NCBI GenBank assembly: GCA_040397235.1 | Contig: JBBAWH010000003.1 | Coordinates: forward strand, 1-64,000 | Length of the DNA: 64,000 nt | Source of the DNA: Limnocylindrus sp040397235 | GTDB taxonomy: Bacteria; Chloroflexota; Limnocylindria; Limnocylindrales; Limnocylindraceae | Direction: 5' to 3' | Part shown: piece by piece, positions 13,797-22,518 of the stretch | Layout: the number at the start of each line of letters is the position of its first letter | How positions within the stretch are numbered: position 1 is the first letter of the stretch | The notes under the pieces: generated by a model | The model's database searches: none | Told to the model about the DNA's origin: nothing | What the model saw: only the letters and a program-made list of their open reading frames with translations | Translations under genes and position numbers: made by a program

Positions 13797-16613
13797 CTAC
13801 TGCAGGGTCCAGCCCTTGCCCACTGAGGTCCGGACGACCTTCTCTTTCTGCACCAGCCGGCCGGCTGAGTAGCCGAGGCGCTGCAGGGTGACGGTGCCCG
13901 TAGAGGAGACGCTGGTGAAGAAGAGGTCGAGGATGCCGTCGCCCGTCCAGTCGCGAACCATCAGCTTCGGCACGCTCCCAGAGGCGGTGGCCTTCCAGAC
14001 CTCGAGCGGGCTCTCCCAGGCGTAGGTGCGAGCTCCTACAGCGAAGATGGTGGCCGGAACGTTGCTGCGCACCACGGCGGCCCATGGGGCGCGGATCCGC
14101 ACCTCGGTACCTGCGGTGGCGGTGGTGAGGTCAATGGTTGGATTCAGGGCGGCGAGGCCGGCGGCATCCACCGTCACACCGATGGCGGCGGCACGGGTTG
14201 CAACGACATCCCACGTATCAGCAGCGCGCAACCAGACAACCTCACCCGCGAGGATGCGCACTGGTGCATTGCGATACATCACGCTCTTCGCGGTGTACAC
14301 ACAGGTTGTGTCGACAGGCACGTTCACGGTCTTTCCGACAATGAGCACCTTAGCCGGATAGGCAATCGTGGAGCTCTTCGGGTTCATGGAGCGGAGACAG
14401 CCCTCATTGCGCCCAACGCGCGTTGCGATCTTCAAGTACGTATCGCCCTTACGAATTGTCTCAAGCCGTACCGGCCCTGCATTCAGCGCAAAGAACTTCG
14501 TGTAAGCGGGGGTGTTGACCTTGTACCCAAGGCGCGCTGCAACCTTAGCGAGCGCGCTCTCACCTTTTCGGACAACCGTAGATTGCGCAGGTGCCGTCTC
14601 AGGGGTGAAGAGAAGATCAGGGCTGACGACAGGAGGGGCAGCAACATCGAGAACCTCGAGCATGGCCAGGCGCACGATGTGCCCGATCCCCTTGAGATCG
14701 CGATAGCTCAAATACAGCTCGGAACCTGTATCGCCCAACGCATCAACTGCGGTAACGCTCCAGCCGCTGGCGATCGGCCAGAGCAGTGCCCCCGGCGTAC
14801 TCAGGGCGCCGAGCGACCACTGTGTGCTCGGCGTGAAACTCACTGAGCCTGCCGCCTGTGATGCCATGAGCGCTCCATCAGTTGCACGCCAGAGTAGGGT
14901 GGCGTCTGGTACGCCATCGCCAGTGACGTCGCGAAGCACCGTTACCGCGTCGGCGCTGGTTGTGGTTTCAAGCAGCTGCATCACCACACCGTCGGCATTG
15001 ACCTCAAAGAGGCGCAGGCGAGCCGAGGTGGCGTCGGTCGCGTCGGGAGTGCGCTCGGTAATGAAGAACTCTTGAATGATGTCGGCCGAGGTGTCGGCAG
15101 CATCGAGGGTGAGGTTTGCCGTCGCATCAAAGCCTGTGTAGGCGTCAAGGATGGTGACCGAGGTGCCAAGGACGCCGCTGGAGATTGGGGTCTTGATGAG
15201 GCTCGTGGCGCCGTTGGCTGCGCGCCAGAGGCTGAGCACCGAGAGGCCCCCATCACGCTCAGTTCGGGCAATTTCGCGGTCGATGAGGGTGGTGCCAGCC
15301 AACGCCGGAACGGCCCCCGGCACCCGATTACGGAGGCGCCCGTTCTTCCCCACGTACTTGTCTGCGGAGATGAACTTAATCGAACCATCAGCGCCGATGG
15401 CGGTGAAGTCACCCTTTCCATCGCCAGTGACATCGATGCCTGGCGAGATGACGCGGTTCGGCTCCACCCAGTTGATGCTGTACTTATAGGCACGCGAACC
15501 GGGAACGCTGTACGAGGTTTCACCCGTGGCCGTCGCATCAACGGTGTACCAGACGTATCGGATCAACTCTTCGACCGAGAGGTCGTGCTCCTTCGCGCAG
15601 GTATCCGCGTTCATGACGAAGATGGAGACGCCGCGCCAATGCCCCGGCTGAGTGGCATGTCGAAGCGGGATGCCTCCTTGCCCAGGCTTCGGCGGCGCAA
15701 GACAGCCAGTCACGGAGCCGCCCCCACCATTCCAGCTGCCGTAGAAGCCTGGATTCGCGAAGAACCACTTGCCGTCGTCCTTCAGGCGCTGAACGGTGAT
15801 CCCCCAGGTAGCGTCAACCGCGGCGTTATAGCGCGCGTTGCTACGACTACCCGAAGTCCAACCTGGGTCGTAGATGCCGCCGGTGCGATAGATCTGATTG
15901 ATGGACGGCTCGTCGGTTACGTCAAAGCACGATCGCGGGGTGTCGGCGGGGAGGCTGGTGACGGGAGTGACTCCGCCACTCTCGTTATAGACGGCGATCG
16001 GTGCGGTGTAGTGCCCAGTCGCGTCGTTGCGCACGAGGCCACCGATGCCATCGTCTAAGAGGTCGGCGCCAAAACGAATGCGCATGGCGACGCGAATTTT
16101 GAAGTTCTCTGCAGCTTTTTCTGAGTTTGTCTTTCCGGAACGGCCAAAGGTTCCATTGATCTTGCCGTCATCGGCAATGTCTCCGAGTACCCAGGCCTGC
16201 TGGGTGGCATTGGTCGTTGAGAGTGCCCACCAGTTTCGCTCGCCGCTTGGGCGCTTCATGGTCCACGACCATGCGTTCTGCTTAATGGCAATCGCGCCAA
16301 CACCGAGCAGGGCATCGCTGTAAGGGCTCGCCTTGTACTCGGTGTAGAACTCGGCCACGTGGGTGCGGTAGACGTAGAGCTTGAAGGGGATCTCTTCGAC
16401 CACGCCGGAGTTCGTGCGCAGCACTCGGATGGTGTCAGGGGGTGAGATCTGGCTCTTCCAGTCGGTGCATGGCTTCTGCACGAAGGTGGCGGCAGCCGCA
16501 GGGGTCGGATTAGCGCCCGCCACTCCCATCACGCCTGAGAAGCAGAGGAGGGCGGCCCCTGCGAGCGCGATGGCGCGGCGGAGCGTCATACGAGATGCCG
16601 CTCTGCGTTCCAT
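13797..16613 (-). CDS. Large secreted SpoIID-like / VCBS / LysM cell-wall protein
   Basis: This is a 938-residue exported protein. A signal peptide (MTLRRAIALAGAALLCFSGVMG) is followed by a SpoIID/LytB-like domain (about residues 45-330). That domain opens with EIPFKLYVYRTHVAEFY and contains GVGAIAIKQNAWSW. Next come FG-GAP/VCBS-like repeats (GIDVTGDGKGDFTAIGADG, DVTGDGVPDATLLW), then LysM-type segments (RKGESALAKVAARLGYKV, RKGDTYLKIATRVGR), and a last VCBS-like repeat (RDWTGDGILDLFF). SpoIID domains bind or cleave glycan strands, and LysM binds peptidoglycan, so a wall-remodelling or wall-attached role is likely. No spore genes surround it. A TAGAAT box 6 nt before the ATG at 16613 supports that start. 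Confidence 0.8.
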   Translation of the reverse strand: MERRAASRMTLRRAIALAGAALLCFSGVMGVAGANPTPAAAATFVQKPCTDWKSQISPPDTIRVLRTNSGVVEEIPFKLYVYRTHVAEFYTEYKASPYSDALLGVGAIAIKQNAWSWTMKRPSGERNWWALSTTNATQQAWVLGDIADDGKINGTFGRSGKTNSEKAAENFKIRVAMRIRFGADLLDDGIGGLVRNDATGHYTAPIAVYNESGGVTPVTSLPADTPRSCFDVTDEPSINQIYRTGGIYDPGWTSGSRSNARYNAAVDATWGITVQRLKDDGKWFFANPGFYGSWNGGGGSVTGCLAPPKPGQGGIPLRHATQPGHWRGVSIFVMNADTCAKEHDLSVEELIRYVWYTVDATATGETSYSVPGSRAYKYSINWVEPNRVISPGIDVTGDGKGDFTAIGADGSIKFISADKYVGKNGRLRNRVPGAVPALAGTTLIDREIARTERDGGLSVLSLWRAANGATSLIKTPISSGVLGTSVTILDAYTGFDATANLTLDAADTSADIIQEFFITERTPDATDATSARLRLFEVNADGVVMQLLETTTSADAVTVLRDVTGDGVPDATLLWRATDGALMASQAAGSVSFTPSTQWSLGALSTPGALLWPIASGWSVTAVDALGDTGSELYLSYRDLKGIGHIVRLAMLEVLDVAAPPVVSPDLLFTPETAPAQSTVVRKGESALAKVAARLGYKVNTPAYTKFFALNAGPVRLETIRKGDTYLKIATRVGRNEGCLRSMNPKSSTIAYPAKVLIVGKTVNVPVDTTCVYTAKSVMYRNAPVRILAGEVVWLRAADTWDVVATRAAAIGVTVDAAGLAALNPTIDLTTATAGTEVRIRAPWAAVVRSNVPATIFAVGARTYAWESPLEVWKATASGSVPKLMVRDWTGDGILDLFFTSVSSTGTVTLQRLGYSAGRLVQKEKVVRTSVGKGWTLQ

Positions 16614-16619
16614 ACAGAG

Positions 16620-16625
16620 ATTCTA
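16620..16625 (-). promoter_or_regulatory. Leaderless-type -10 element (TAGAAT) of the SpoIID-like gene
   Basis: TAGAAT is spaced 6 nt from the ATG at 16613. Confidence 0.5.
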
Positions 16626-16637
16626 CCGCCTAGGCGA

Positions 16638-16671
16638 GATCTGATCCTGTGAACCTTTAAAGGACCAGATC
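16638..16671 (-). terminator. Hairpin after the PucR gene
   Basis: GATCTGATCCT (16638-16648) pairs with AGGACCAGATC (16661-16671) over 11 bp with one mismatch, directly at the PucR stop. No strong T-run follows, so it may be a Rho-assisted terminator or a 3' stabiliser. Confidence 0.4.
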
Positions 16672-18251
16672 TACTCGCTGAGACTCCCGTCAAAGCCACC
16701 CTCGGCATCCAAGATGCGCAGCGCGAGCGAGAGGGCGAGGCGCAGATCGGGCTCGCGAAGGTCCCACCCCGTTACCTCTTCAATACGCTTGAGGCGATAT
16801 GCGGTTGTGTTGCGATGTACACCCAGCGAGCTGCTCGCTTCAGATGAGCCTGGAGCGTCGAGGATGGCGCGCACCGTTTCAATGCGCTGTCGTCGGGCCG
16901 CTGCAGTGCCGACGAGGAGTGGCCCAAGCAGTGCAAGTGCGAGTCGTCGACCTTCGGGGATCGTCATGACCGAGCCGAGTAACTGATGCGCAGGAAGGAG
17001 CTCGGCGCGCACCACCTGCTCGCCACCACTCCCTGCGCGGCCGCCGATGCGGCGCTCAAGTGACTCCAGAGCGGCGCGCGCCTCGGCTTCGGCCCCAGGT
17101 CGTGCCGATGCTTCGCTAAATGGCCGCGAAACCGCGACCGGTCGCTTCAGTCGCTTGGCAACCTTGCCTGCAGCGTCGGCCGCGCCGGGGTCACTCGCGT
17201 CGGCAACGGCGACGATGCGCACCTCGAGGCTCTCGTTGCTCCCGCGCAACATGAAGCGACGCGGGCTCGCGAGAAGGCGCAGCTCGCGGCGCAGCGCTGG
17301 AACGTCGGTCTCGTGTGGTCGCGGCTGACGAGCCGCGATGGCGACCCATGGCGGCCCCTCGGCTGGAAGGGTGCGCGCCTCACCGCGACCGGCGTTGGCG
17401 GGAAGTTCGGCGGCAACGCGCACGATCTCGAGCGCAAGGAGTGGCGCAACGTGCTCGCAGGCGATGCGGTCACGCTCGCCGACCGGCTCATCACCGAGCA
17501 GGATGATCGAGCCTGGCCGCTCCGAACCCTCATCGCCGAGCGGCGACTCCTCAAGTTCTCGCTCCCCCTCTGGCGCACCTGGCACGGCGGGGAGCGGAAT
17601 ACGCTGCCCGGTTGGTCGACTCTTCGAGAGGTAGTGCGAGACCGCCTTCGCTGCAGCGGCGCTCGACGGCAAGCCCGCTGGTGCAACAACGGCGAGCGAG
17701 ACACCGCCGCGCGCCTCAAGTGCCACCGCGCGACCGATGAATGCGGCCAGTGCGCCGATGAGCGCTTCGAGCCCTTGGCCGTCGAGTGCGAGTGCTGCGA
17801 TTTGCCGTTCGAGCCCGACCGCCTGTCGCTCCAGTTCGGCACGACGATTGACGACCGCACCGATCAGGCTGCGTTCGAGCTGCGACGACTCCATGCCGTG
17901 TACTGCGAGACAGGGGAGTCCGTTCTGCTCGGCGGCCTGGGCGAGCTCAGCCCGCGCCTTCGCCTCGGCGGCGCACGGCTGCTCATCACCAAGGAGCAGG
18001 ATGCCAGTGCTGCCATGCTCCGCCAGATACTCCACAAGGTCGGCGCGCGCCTGCGTATCGGGGGCGGCCGCCGTGAGCAGTGCGAGTGGAATCAGCGCTA
18101 GATCGCCCGACTCCATGCCGTCAAAGGCTGGCAGTCGCATGCGCATCACGCGCACCCAGGTGACGTTGCGTGCCATCGATTCGTCGCGCACCTTCGCCAG
18201 CGACACGGCGTTGGGGAGCAGCGTCTGCACGAGCTCCCGCAGTGATGCCAT
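16671..18251 (-). CDS. PucR-family transcriptional regulator
   Basis: This 526-residue protein ends in the PucR-type helix-turn-helix (LGVHRNTTAYRLKRIEEVTG, then EPDLRLALSLALRIL), preceded by a GGDEF-like/CdaR middle region. The N-terminal about 120 residues match the PucR sensing domain (GDLALIPLALLTAAAPD and LVEYLAEHGSTGILL). The family activates purine, nitrogen or amino-acid catabolism genes, but no such target lies next door. Its ATG overlaps the stop of the ResB-like gene by 1 nt (TAATG), so the two are translationally coupled. A regulator downstream of a cytochrome-biogenesis-type gene is an unusual pairing. Confidence 0.85.
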   Translation of the reverse strand: MASLRELVQTLLPNAVSLAKVRDESMARNVTWVRVMRMRLPAFDGMESGDLALIPLALLTAAAPDTQARADLVEYLAEHGSTGILLLGDEQPCAAEAKARAELAQAAEQNGLPCLAVHGMESSQLERSLIGAVVNRRAELERQAVGLERQIAALALDGQGLEALIGALAAFIGRAVALEARGGVSLAVVAPAGLPSSAAAAKAVSHYLSKSRPTGQRIPLPAVPGAPEGERELEESPLGDEGSERPGSIILLGDEPVGERDRIACEHVAPLLALEIVRVAAELPANAGRGEARTLPAEGPPWVAIAARQPRPHETDVPALRRELRLLASPRRFMLRGSNESLEVRIVAVADASDPGAADAAGKVAKRLKRPVAVSRPFSEASARPGAEAEARAALESLERRIGGRAGSGGEQVVRAELLPAHQLLGSVMTIPEGRRLALALLGPLLVGTAAARRQRIETVRAILDAPGSSEASSSLGVHRNTTAYRLKRIEEVTGWDLREPDLRLALSLALRILDAEGGFDGSLSE

Positions 18252-19723
18252 TACGTCCCCTCTCCCGACAGCCGATGTGTGATGCGCCGAATGATGGCGC
18301 CATATTGGGCTGGGTCGGCGCCCCGTTCCGTAAGGAGCACGATCGGCACTGCAGTGAGGCCTGGGCGGATCTGCAACCAGAGGCGTGCGCGCGGGCGGCG
18401 GAGCGTCAGCATCAGGCCGCCCATGATCAGCGCTGCGGAGATCCAGATGAGGAGTGCGGCCGGATCGCGTCGCGCGATGATTCCCGTATACGAGGTGACC
18501 TCACGCAGATAGACGCTAAAGCCGGCACCAGGTGCCGTTGCAACGTCGCCCTCCGCGAGTACCGAAGCGAAGATTGTCTGCAGTGGGAGGGTGCCGTCTT
18601 CGGATGGTGCACCGCTCAGGTCAGGGGCACTCGCCACCATGAAGATCGCATCAACGCCGCTCGTGTCACGGCGCAACTGCATCTCAATGCCGGCGCTGCT
18701 CCCTGGAATCGGCAGCGTCGCATACGGCGCACCATCGACCTGCGCTGCAAACGGCGCATCGCCAGACCAGAGCAGAGCACCCGTGTCGTCGCGAATCTCC
18801 AGTCGCGCGGCGGGTCCAAAGAAGTTCTGGTGAAAGCTCCAGCCGTTAAAGGCGAGCGGCTCATTCACGCGCACCATCTGGCGCGCCACCTCTTCTCCGC
18901 CCACATAGACGCCGAGGTCGGTCGAGAAATCGGTGAATGCGCCCGTGCTGGTGCGCGGCGCACTAAAGGCGTGGTTCACGATCACGAGGCCATCCGCGGT
19001 GCCGATCTTCCCCACGGGGAGTGCCTCGCCATCGGTGAGCAGGATGCCTTGCGTGTACCCGAAGATCCCCGAAGCCGCCGCGCCGAGCAGCATCACTACT
19101 AGTCCGGTGTGCATGACCAGGGTGAAACGGCCTGAGCGACGGAAGCGGTCGGCATGGAGAAGGAGCCCGCCGCTGCGCTCGGGATCGGCGGCAACGCTCA
19201 CCTCCCAGCCGTCACGCTTCGCCTCCGCGGCTACGGCGTTGGCACGGTCACCGAGTTCGGCGCTCGCTGGCAGCGCGGCGGAGAGATCGATCACGCCGCG
19301 CCCTGGCAGCGATGCGCCGAAGAATGTGTCGGGCTGCTCAGTGCGTGATGGCGCGGTGGCCGCCGCGATCTTTGGGAGGCGATCCCAGGTGCAAACGATA
19401 ATCGAGACGGTCAAGAGCACCAGCAGGGCCGTGAACCACGGCGAGGTGAAGACCCGAAAGAGGCCGAGGCGCTCAAAGATTCCTACCAGGGGCCCGAGGG
19501 TCGGCTCGTACCCAGCGCGCAGCTTTGCCATCTCGTTGGCGTAATCGCCAGCGTTCTGGAGCGCGTAATCGGGGAGTTGGCGGAGGGCGATGCCGACCGT
19601 GGAGGCGAGGGCGATCACGCCGATCTGGAGCACGGCAAATCGTACGTTTGCGAGGAGGGCGCGAGCGAGGAGCAGTGGGCCGCTTATCACCTGCTGATGG
19701 TAGCCTTCGCACCGCTGGGCCAT
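18251..19723 (-). CDS. ResB-like (CcsB/Ccs1) cytochrome c biogenesis family membrane protein
   Basis: This protein of about 490 residues has the ResB layout. There are two N-terminal membrane helices (LLANVRFAVLQIGVIALASTVGI and WFTALLVLLTVSIIVCTW), a third after a soluble stretch (FTLVMHTGLVVMLLGAAASG), a large extracytoplasmic domain with NEPLAFNGWSFHQNFFGP, and a C-terminal helix (ALLIWISAALIMGGLMLTL). ResB works with ResC/CcsA to deliver and attach heme to c-type cytochromes, but no CcsA is visible in this window. I use the ATG at 19723, which leaves 47 nt to the divergent Lrp gene. The frame extends to 19777, which would overlap the Lrp start. Confidence 0.82.
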   Translation of the reverse strand: MAQRCEGYHQQVISGPLLLARALLANVRFAVLQIGVIALASTVGIALRQLPDYALQNAGDYANEMAKLRAGYEPTLGPLVGIFERLGLFRVFTSPWFTALLVLLTVSIIVCTWDRLPKIAAATAPSRTEQPDTFFGASLPGRGVIDLSAALPASAELGDRANAVAAEAKRDGWEVSVAADPERSGGLLLHADRFRRSGRFTLVMHTGLVVMLLGAAASGIFGYTQGILLTDGEALPVGKIGTADGLVIVNHAFSAPRTSTGAFTDFSTDLGVYVGGEEVARQMVRVNEPLAFNGWSFHQNFFGPAARLEIRDDTGALLWSGDAPFAAQVDGAPYATLPIPGSSAGIEMQLRRDTSGVDAIFMVASAPDLSGAPSEDGTLPLQTIFASVLAEGDVATAPGAGFSVYLREVTSYTGIIARRDPAALLIWISAALIMGGLMLTLRRPRARLWLQIRPGLTAVPIVLLTERGADPAQYGAIIRRITHRLSGEGT

Positions 19724-19770
19724 CTGCCCCGCAGGCGCCGTGGCGGCGTCAACGCACTGCAGGGGGTGAG

Positions 19771-20247
19771 ATGGCACGAGGGAACAACCACGGAGCGCTC
19801 GACGACCTCGATCGTCGCCTAATGGAGGTGCTGCAGGCCGACGGGCGCAAGCCCTTCACAGAGATCGCCGCCGCATTCGGTGTCCCTGAATCCACCATCC
19901 GCGCCCGCTACAAGGGGCTCGTCGATCGCGGAGCACTCAAGGTGATTGCCGTGGCCGACCCGCTCAAGGTTGGCTACCCACTGATGGCCATGATTGGCGT
20001 GCGCTGCACTCCAGCCGCGCTGCTTACCACCGCCAACGAGCTTGAGGCACTCCCCGAGGTGAGCTACTGCGTGGTGGTGGCTGGTGCGTATGACCTACTG
20101 ATTGAAGTGGTCTGTGAAGACAATGATGCGCTGCTGACATTCCTCACCGATCGACTGCGCTCCATCGCCGGTGTGCTCGAAACGGAGACGTTTGTGTACC
20201 TACGAATCTTGAAGCAGAACTACGAATGGGGAACGACCCCGACCTGA
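19771..20247 (+). CDS. Lrp/AsnC-family transcriptional regulator
   Basis: This 158-residue protein has an N-terminal AsnC helix-turn-helix (LDRRLMEVLQADGRKPFTE followed by FGVPESTIRARYKGLVDRG) and a C-terminal ligand-binding RAM domain (ALPEVSYCVVVAGAYDLLIEVV). Members sense amino acids and control amino-acid metabolism or transport. The ATG at 19771 has a good Shine-Dalgarno (AGGGGGTGAG). It diverges from the ResB-PucR pair and could control it, which is inference. The longer in-frame start at 19525 overlaps the opposing gene and is rejected. Confidence 0.93.
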   Translation: MARGNNHGALDDLDRRLMEVLQADGRKPFTEIAAAFGVPESTIRARYKGLVDRGALKVIAVADPLKVGYPLMAMIGVRCTPAALLTTANELEALPEVSYCVVVAGAYDLLIEVVCEDNDALLTFLTDRLRSIAGVLETETFVYLRILKQNYEWGTTPT

Positions 20248-20273
20248 CCGCCTGAGCGGCTCGGCCGGGGTCG
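20234..20273. terminator. Hairpin at the end of the Lrp gene
   Basis: CGACCCCG (20234-20241) pairs with CGGGGTCG (20266-20273), and an inner stem CCGC-CTGA-GCGG sits at 20248-20259. It lies in the convergent gap between the Lrp gene and the anchored-protein gene and may act in both directions. No T-run is seen. Confidence 0.5.
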
Positions 20274-20298
20274 CCCGGTACTTCGTATTGCGCGCGAG

Positions 20299-21198
20299 TT
20301 ACGCTGCGCGGCGCTTTGATCGACCGACGAGTGCAGCAGCGCCAATCCAGGCGAGCAGTGCCGCCAAGATGATTGCTGGCAGTGTGGTTGTCCAACTATT
20401 GTCTTGCTCACCAGCTCCCGCCATATTGATGGCGAAGAGTGGCATTGCCCCAACGACGGTGCCGTCCGGCAACAGGCATGGCGCGATGGTTGGATCCGTC
20501 ACGTCAACTCCCTCGGCGCACGGCTCAAGTGAGGCGCGGAACTCTTCCATCCAGATGTTGTACATCGTGGCCCAATCGTTTTCGCTCCCCATTTCCGAAG
20601 CCTTCACATCCGGGAAGAGGGAGCCATCTGGGAGCAGGCACGGCAGCGCCGTTTCGCTCGAGATTGGCGCATTCGGTTCGGTGATTCCCTCTGGGCAGGC
20701 GCTCGGCTCACCGGTCAGCGTGCGCCAGTACGGCTCAGGGACAACGCCGCCACTGCGTCCAGCTAACTCGATCAGTGCTGCCGGTGCATCGGCGGGAAGT
20801 GCATCGCCCTGATGGCTATCGAAAGTTACTGCGCCAGTGAGTGGATCAACTTGGTAGACGAAGCTGTGTCCGTTGATGCAGCCCGACTCGCAGTCGTTCC
20901 AACCGTACGTGTAGACAGCGATCCAGATGGCGTCGCTCCCTGGCTCGCCCTTCACGTCGTAGTACTTGGTGGCGCCGATCAACGCGCCGTCGTTGTAGGT
21001 GAATTCGTCGAATGGCCCACCGGCGGCGAGCACCGCAGCATGCGCATCCTCGGGGGTGGCGATTGGCAGCGCGCCGCTATAGCTACTGACCGCAAATGGC
21101 ATCGCTTCGGGGGCTGGGGACTCGTCCGACGCAGCTGCGGGGGCGACGGCCGCCAACAGGAGGGCGAGCGGGAGGAAGAGCTTCAGGAGTGTTCGCAC
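20299..21198 (-). CDS. Cell-surface protein with signal peptide, two PCLLPDG repeats and C-terminal anchor
   Basis: I do not recognise this 299-residue protein. It has a Sec signal (LLKLFLPLALLLAAVAPAAA) and a soluble body. A C-terminal membrane helix (TLPAIILAALLAWIGAAALV) followed by GRSKRRAA indicates a tail anchored in the membrane with the body outside. The central domain (DGALIGATKYYDVKG, then WIAVYTYGWNDCESGC, then DPLTGAVTFDSHQGD) resembles secreted domains with a disulfide. Two copies of a degenerate repeat follow, each with C-x-EG and then PCLLPDG(S/T), about 50 residues apart. The start is a GTG with Shine-Dalgarno AGAGGTG. Confidence 0.72.
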   Translation of the reverse strand: MRTLLKLFLPLALLLAAVAPAAASDESPAPEAMPFAVSSYSGALPIATPEDAHAAVLAAGGPFDEFTYNDGALIGATKYYDVKGEPGSDAIWIAVYTYGWNDCESGCINGHSFVYQVDPLTGAVTFDSHQGDALPADAPAALIELAGRSGGVVPEPYWRTLTGEPSACPEGITEPNAPISSETALPCLLPDGSLFPDVKASEMGSENDWATMYNIWMEEFRASLEPCAEGVDVTDPTIAPCLLPDGTVVGAMPLFAINMAGAGEQDNSWTTTLPAIILAALLAWIGAAALVGRSKRRAA

Positions 21199-21280
21199 GA
21201 TTCACCTCTACTTCACTTTGTGTGGGGAGAGTCCCCATCAGTATCGTAACGAGCGAGCGGGGCTGGCGGTTCCCGAGGAG

Positions 21281-21931
21281 TCAGGCCACCGGGTCGTACG
21301 GCTGTGGGAGCCACTCGCTCCCGGCGAGTGCGTGGAGCTCCCCGAGCGAGATATCGAACCAGGCGCCGTGCAGGGTGAGACTGCCCGCACGCTCGCGCTC
21401 AGCAATCCAGGGGAAGGTGCGGAGATGCTCGAGCGACTGCTGCACGCTGAGATGCTCGATGAGCCGCTGGCGCTCTTGCGGGCCGCCTGTAGTCGAGGCT
21501 GGGGTTCGCTCGTCGAGCGTTTTGAGGTCGGCGACCCATGCGCCGATGAAGTCTGAATCGGTCAGTCGCGAAGCGGGATCGAGCGCCGCCGCTACCCCAC
21601 CGCAACGCCCATGCCCCATCACCACGATGGAGTCGACTTCGAGGCCGAGCACGGCGAACTCGAGGGCGGCACTGGCGCCGTGGCTCTTGGCATCCGGGGC
21701 GTACACCGGGACGAGCGCGGCGACGTTGCGCACTACAAAGAGCTCACCTGGGCCAGCATCGAAGATCGTCTCTGGGGCAGAGCGAGAGTCGGAACAGGCG
21801 ACGATCATTGTGCGCGGCTTCTGGCCCTCGCGCCCAAGGTCATCATAGCGCACGCGCTCATCGTTGTAGCGACCGGCGCGGAAGCGACGGTATCCGGCGC
21901 TGAGGCGCTCAGAGAGGGGTTGGCTCGTCAT
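21281..21931 (-). CDS. Beta-class carbonic anhydrase
   Basis: This 216-residue enzyme interconverts CO2 and bicarbonate. All zinc ligands of the beta class are visible: the cysteine and aspartate of IVACSDSRSAPE (near residue 45) and the histidine and cysteine of VMGHGRCGGV (near residue 105). ELFVVRNVAALVP and ALEFAVLGLEVDSI complete the conserved core. It is a single gene with a TAGACT box 6 nt before the ATG. It probably supplies bicarbonate for carboxylation steps, such as those feeding CTP and purine synthesis. Confidence 0.95.
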   Translation of the reverse strand: MTSQPLSERLSAGYRRFRAGRYNDERVRYDDLGREGQKPRTMIVACSDSRSAPETIFDAGPGELFVVRNVAALVPVYAPDAKSHGASAALEFAVLGLEVDSIVVMGHGRCGGVAAALDPASRLTDSDFIGAWVADLKTLDERTPASTTGGPQERQRLIEHLSVQQSLEHLRTFPWIAERERAGSLTLHGAWFDISLGELHALAGSEWLPQPYDPVA

Positions 21932-21937
21932 GGCGTC

Positions 21938-21943
21938 AGTCTA
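21938..21943 (-). promoter_or_regulatory. Leaderless-type -10 element (TAGACT) of the carbonic anhydrase gene
   Basis: TAGACT is spaced 6 nt from the ATG at 21931. Confidence 0.5.
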
Positions 21944-22107
21944 AACGAGGCGATAGAAAATGTATCCCACCAACCTCGCCACCGACTATTTTTTACGAAC
22001 GAGCCGTCCACACCTTCTGTTGCCCGAACATGCTGTGTGCAACGAGTCTTGGGTAACAACACTCACCGAACTTTGATGCTTGGTCTCAACCAGTCGTGCC
22101 TGGGTCG

Positions 22108-22518
22108 CTAAGGGCAAAACGCTGGTGCGCTAGCCCACATCCATTCCATCTCTGCTATTGAAAGCGGGTCGTCCGCCCATCCACCAGCCATGGACGACTC
22201 AGGCGTCCAACAACCGACTGAAGCGTAACCAGACCGCGGAGTGAATCCAAAAAGAACGTCATAGACCGCGACGCGAACCAAATAGGACTCACCCTTTACT
22301 TCCCAAGAAGTAAACGCGACACGGTATGGCGGTAATTCAAGCTCAACGTTCTCGTTAAATCGATCACGCACCTGTGCTGCGAATAGCTCAGCCCCTGGCG
22401 GTGGCTCTACATCTGGCGGTGCGAGGGTAGCCGCGACGGCCGGTGCAAGCAGAACTGCCAGGGTAATCGCTCCCCCGAAGACAAGTGACACAGGTCGGCT
22501 GCTACTTGTTGTTGGCAA
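22108..22518 (-). CDS. Small secreted protein of unknown function (third gene of the trio)
   Basis: I do not recognise this 136-residue protein. The N-terminus is a signal peptide (SLVFGGAITLAVLLAPAVAA). The mature part is about 105 residues, rich in aromatic and acidic residues, with two cysteines (VGCWTPES and the penultimate residue) that could form a disulfide. The start is TTG at 22518, backed by a strong Shine-Dalgarno (GGAGG at 22526-22530), and it overlaps the end of the upstream gene by 17 nt, so translation is coupled. The region is about 50% GC in a sampled line, clearly below neighbouring housekeeping genes. Nothing recognisable fills the 176 bp between this gene and the carbonic anhydrase gene. 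Confidence 0.65.
   Translation of the reverse strand: MPTTSSSRPVSLVFGGAITLAVLLAPAVAATLAPPDVEPPPGAELFAAQVRDRFNENVELELPPYRVAFTSWEVKGESYLVRVAVYDVLFGFTPRSGYASVGCWTPESSMAGGWADDPLSIAEMEWMWASAPAFCP

Noticed and set aside
15072..16058. 328-codon frame antisense to the SpoIID-like gene
   Set aside because: It is a shadow frame with no motifs. The opposite strand encodes a coherent signal peptide and domains.
19525..19770. Extended N-terminus of the Lrp regulator
   Set aside because: The upstream codons are Arg-rich, overlap the ResB gene, and the ATG at 19771 has a proper ribosome site and the family-typical opening.
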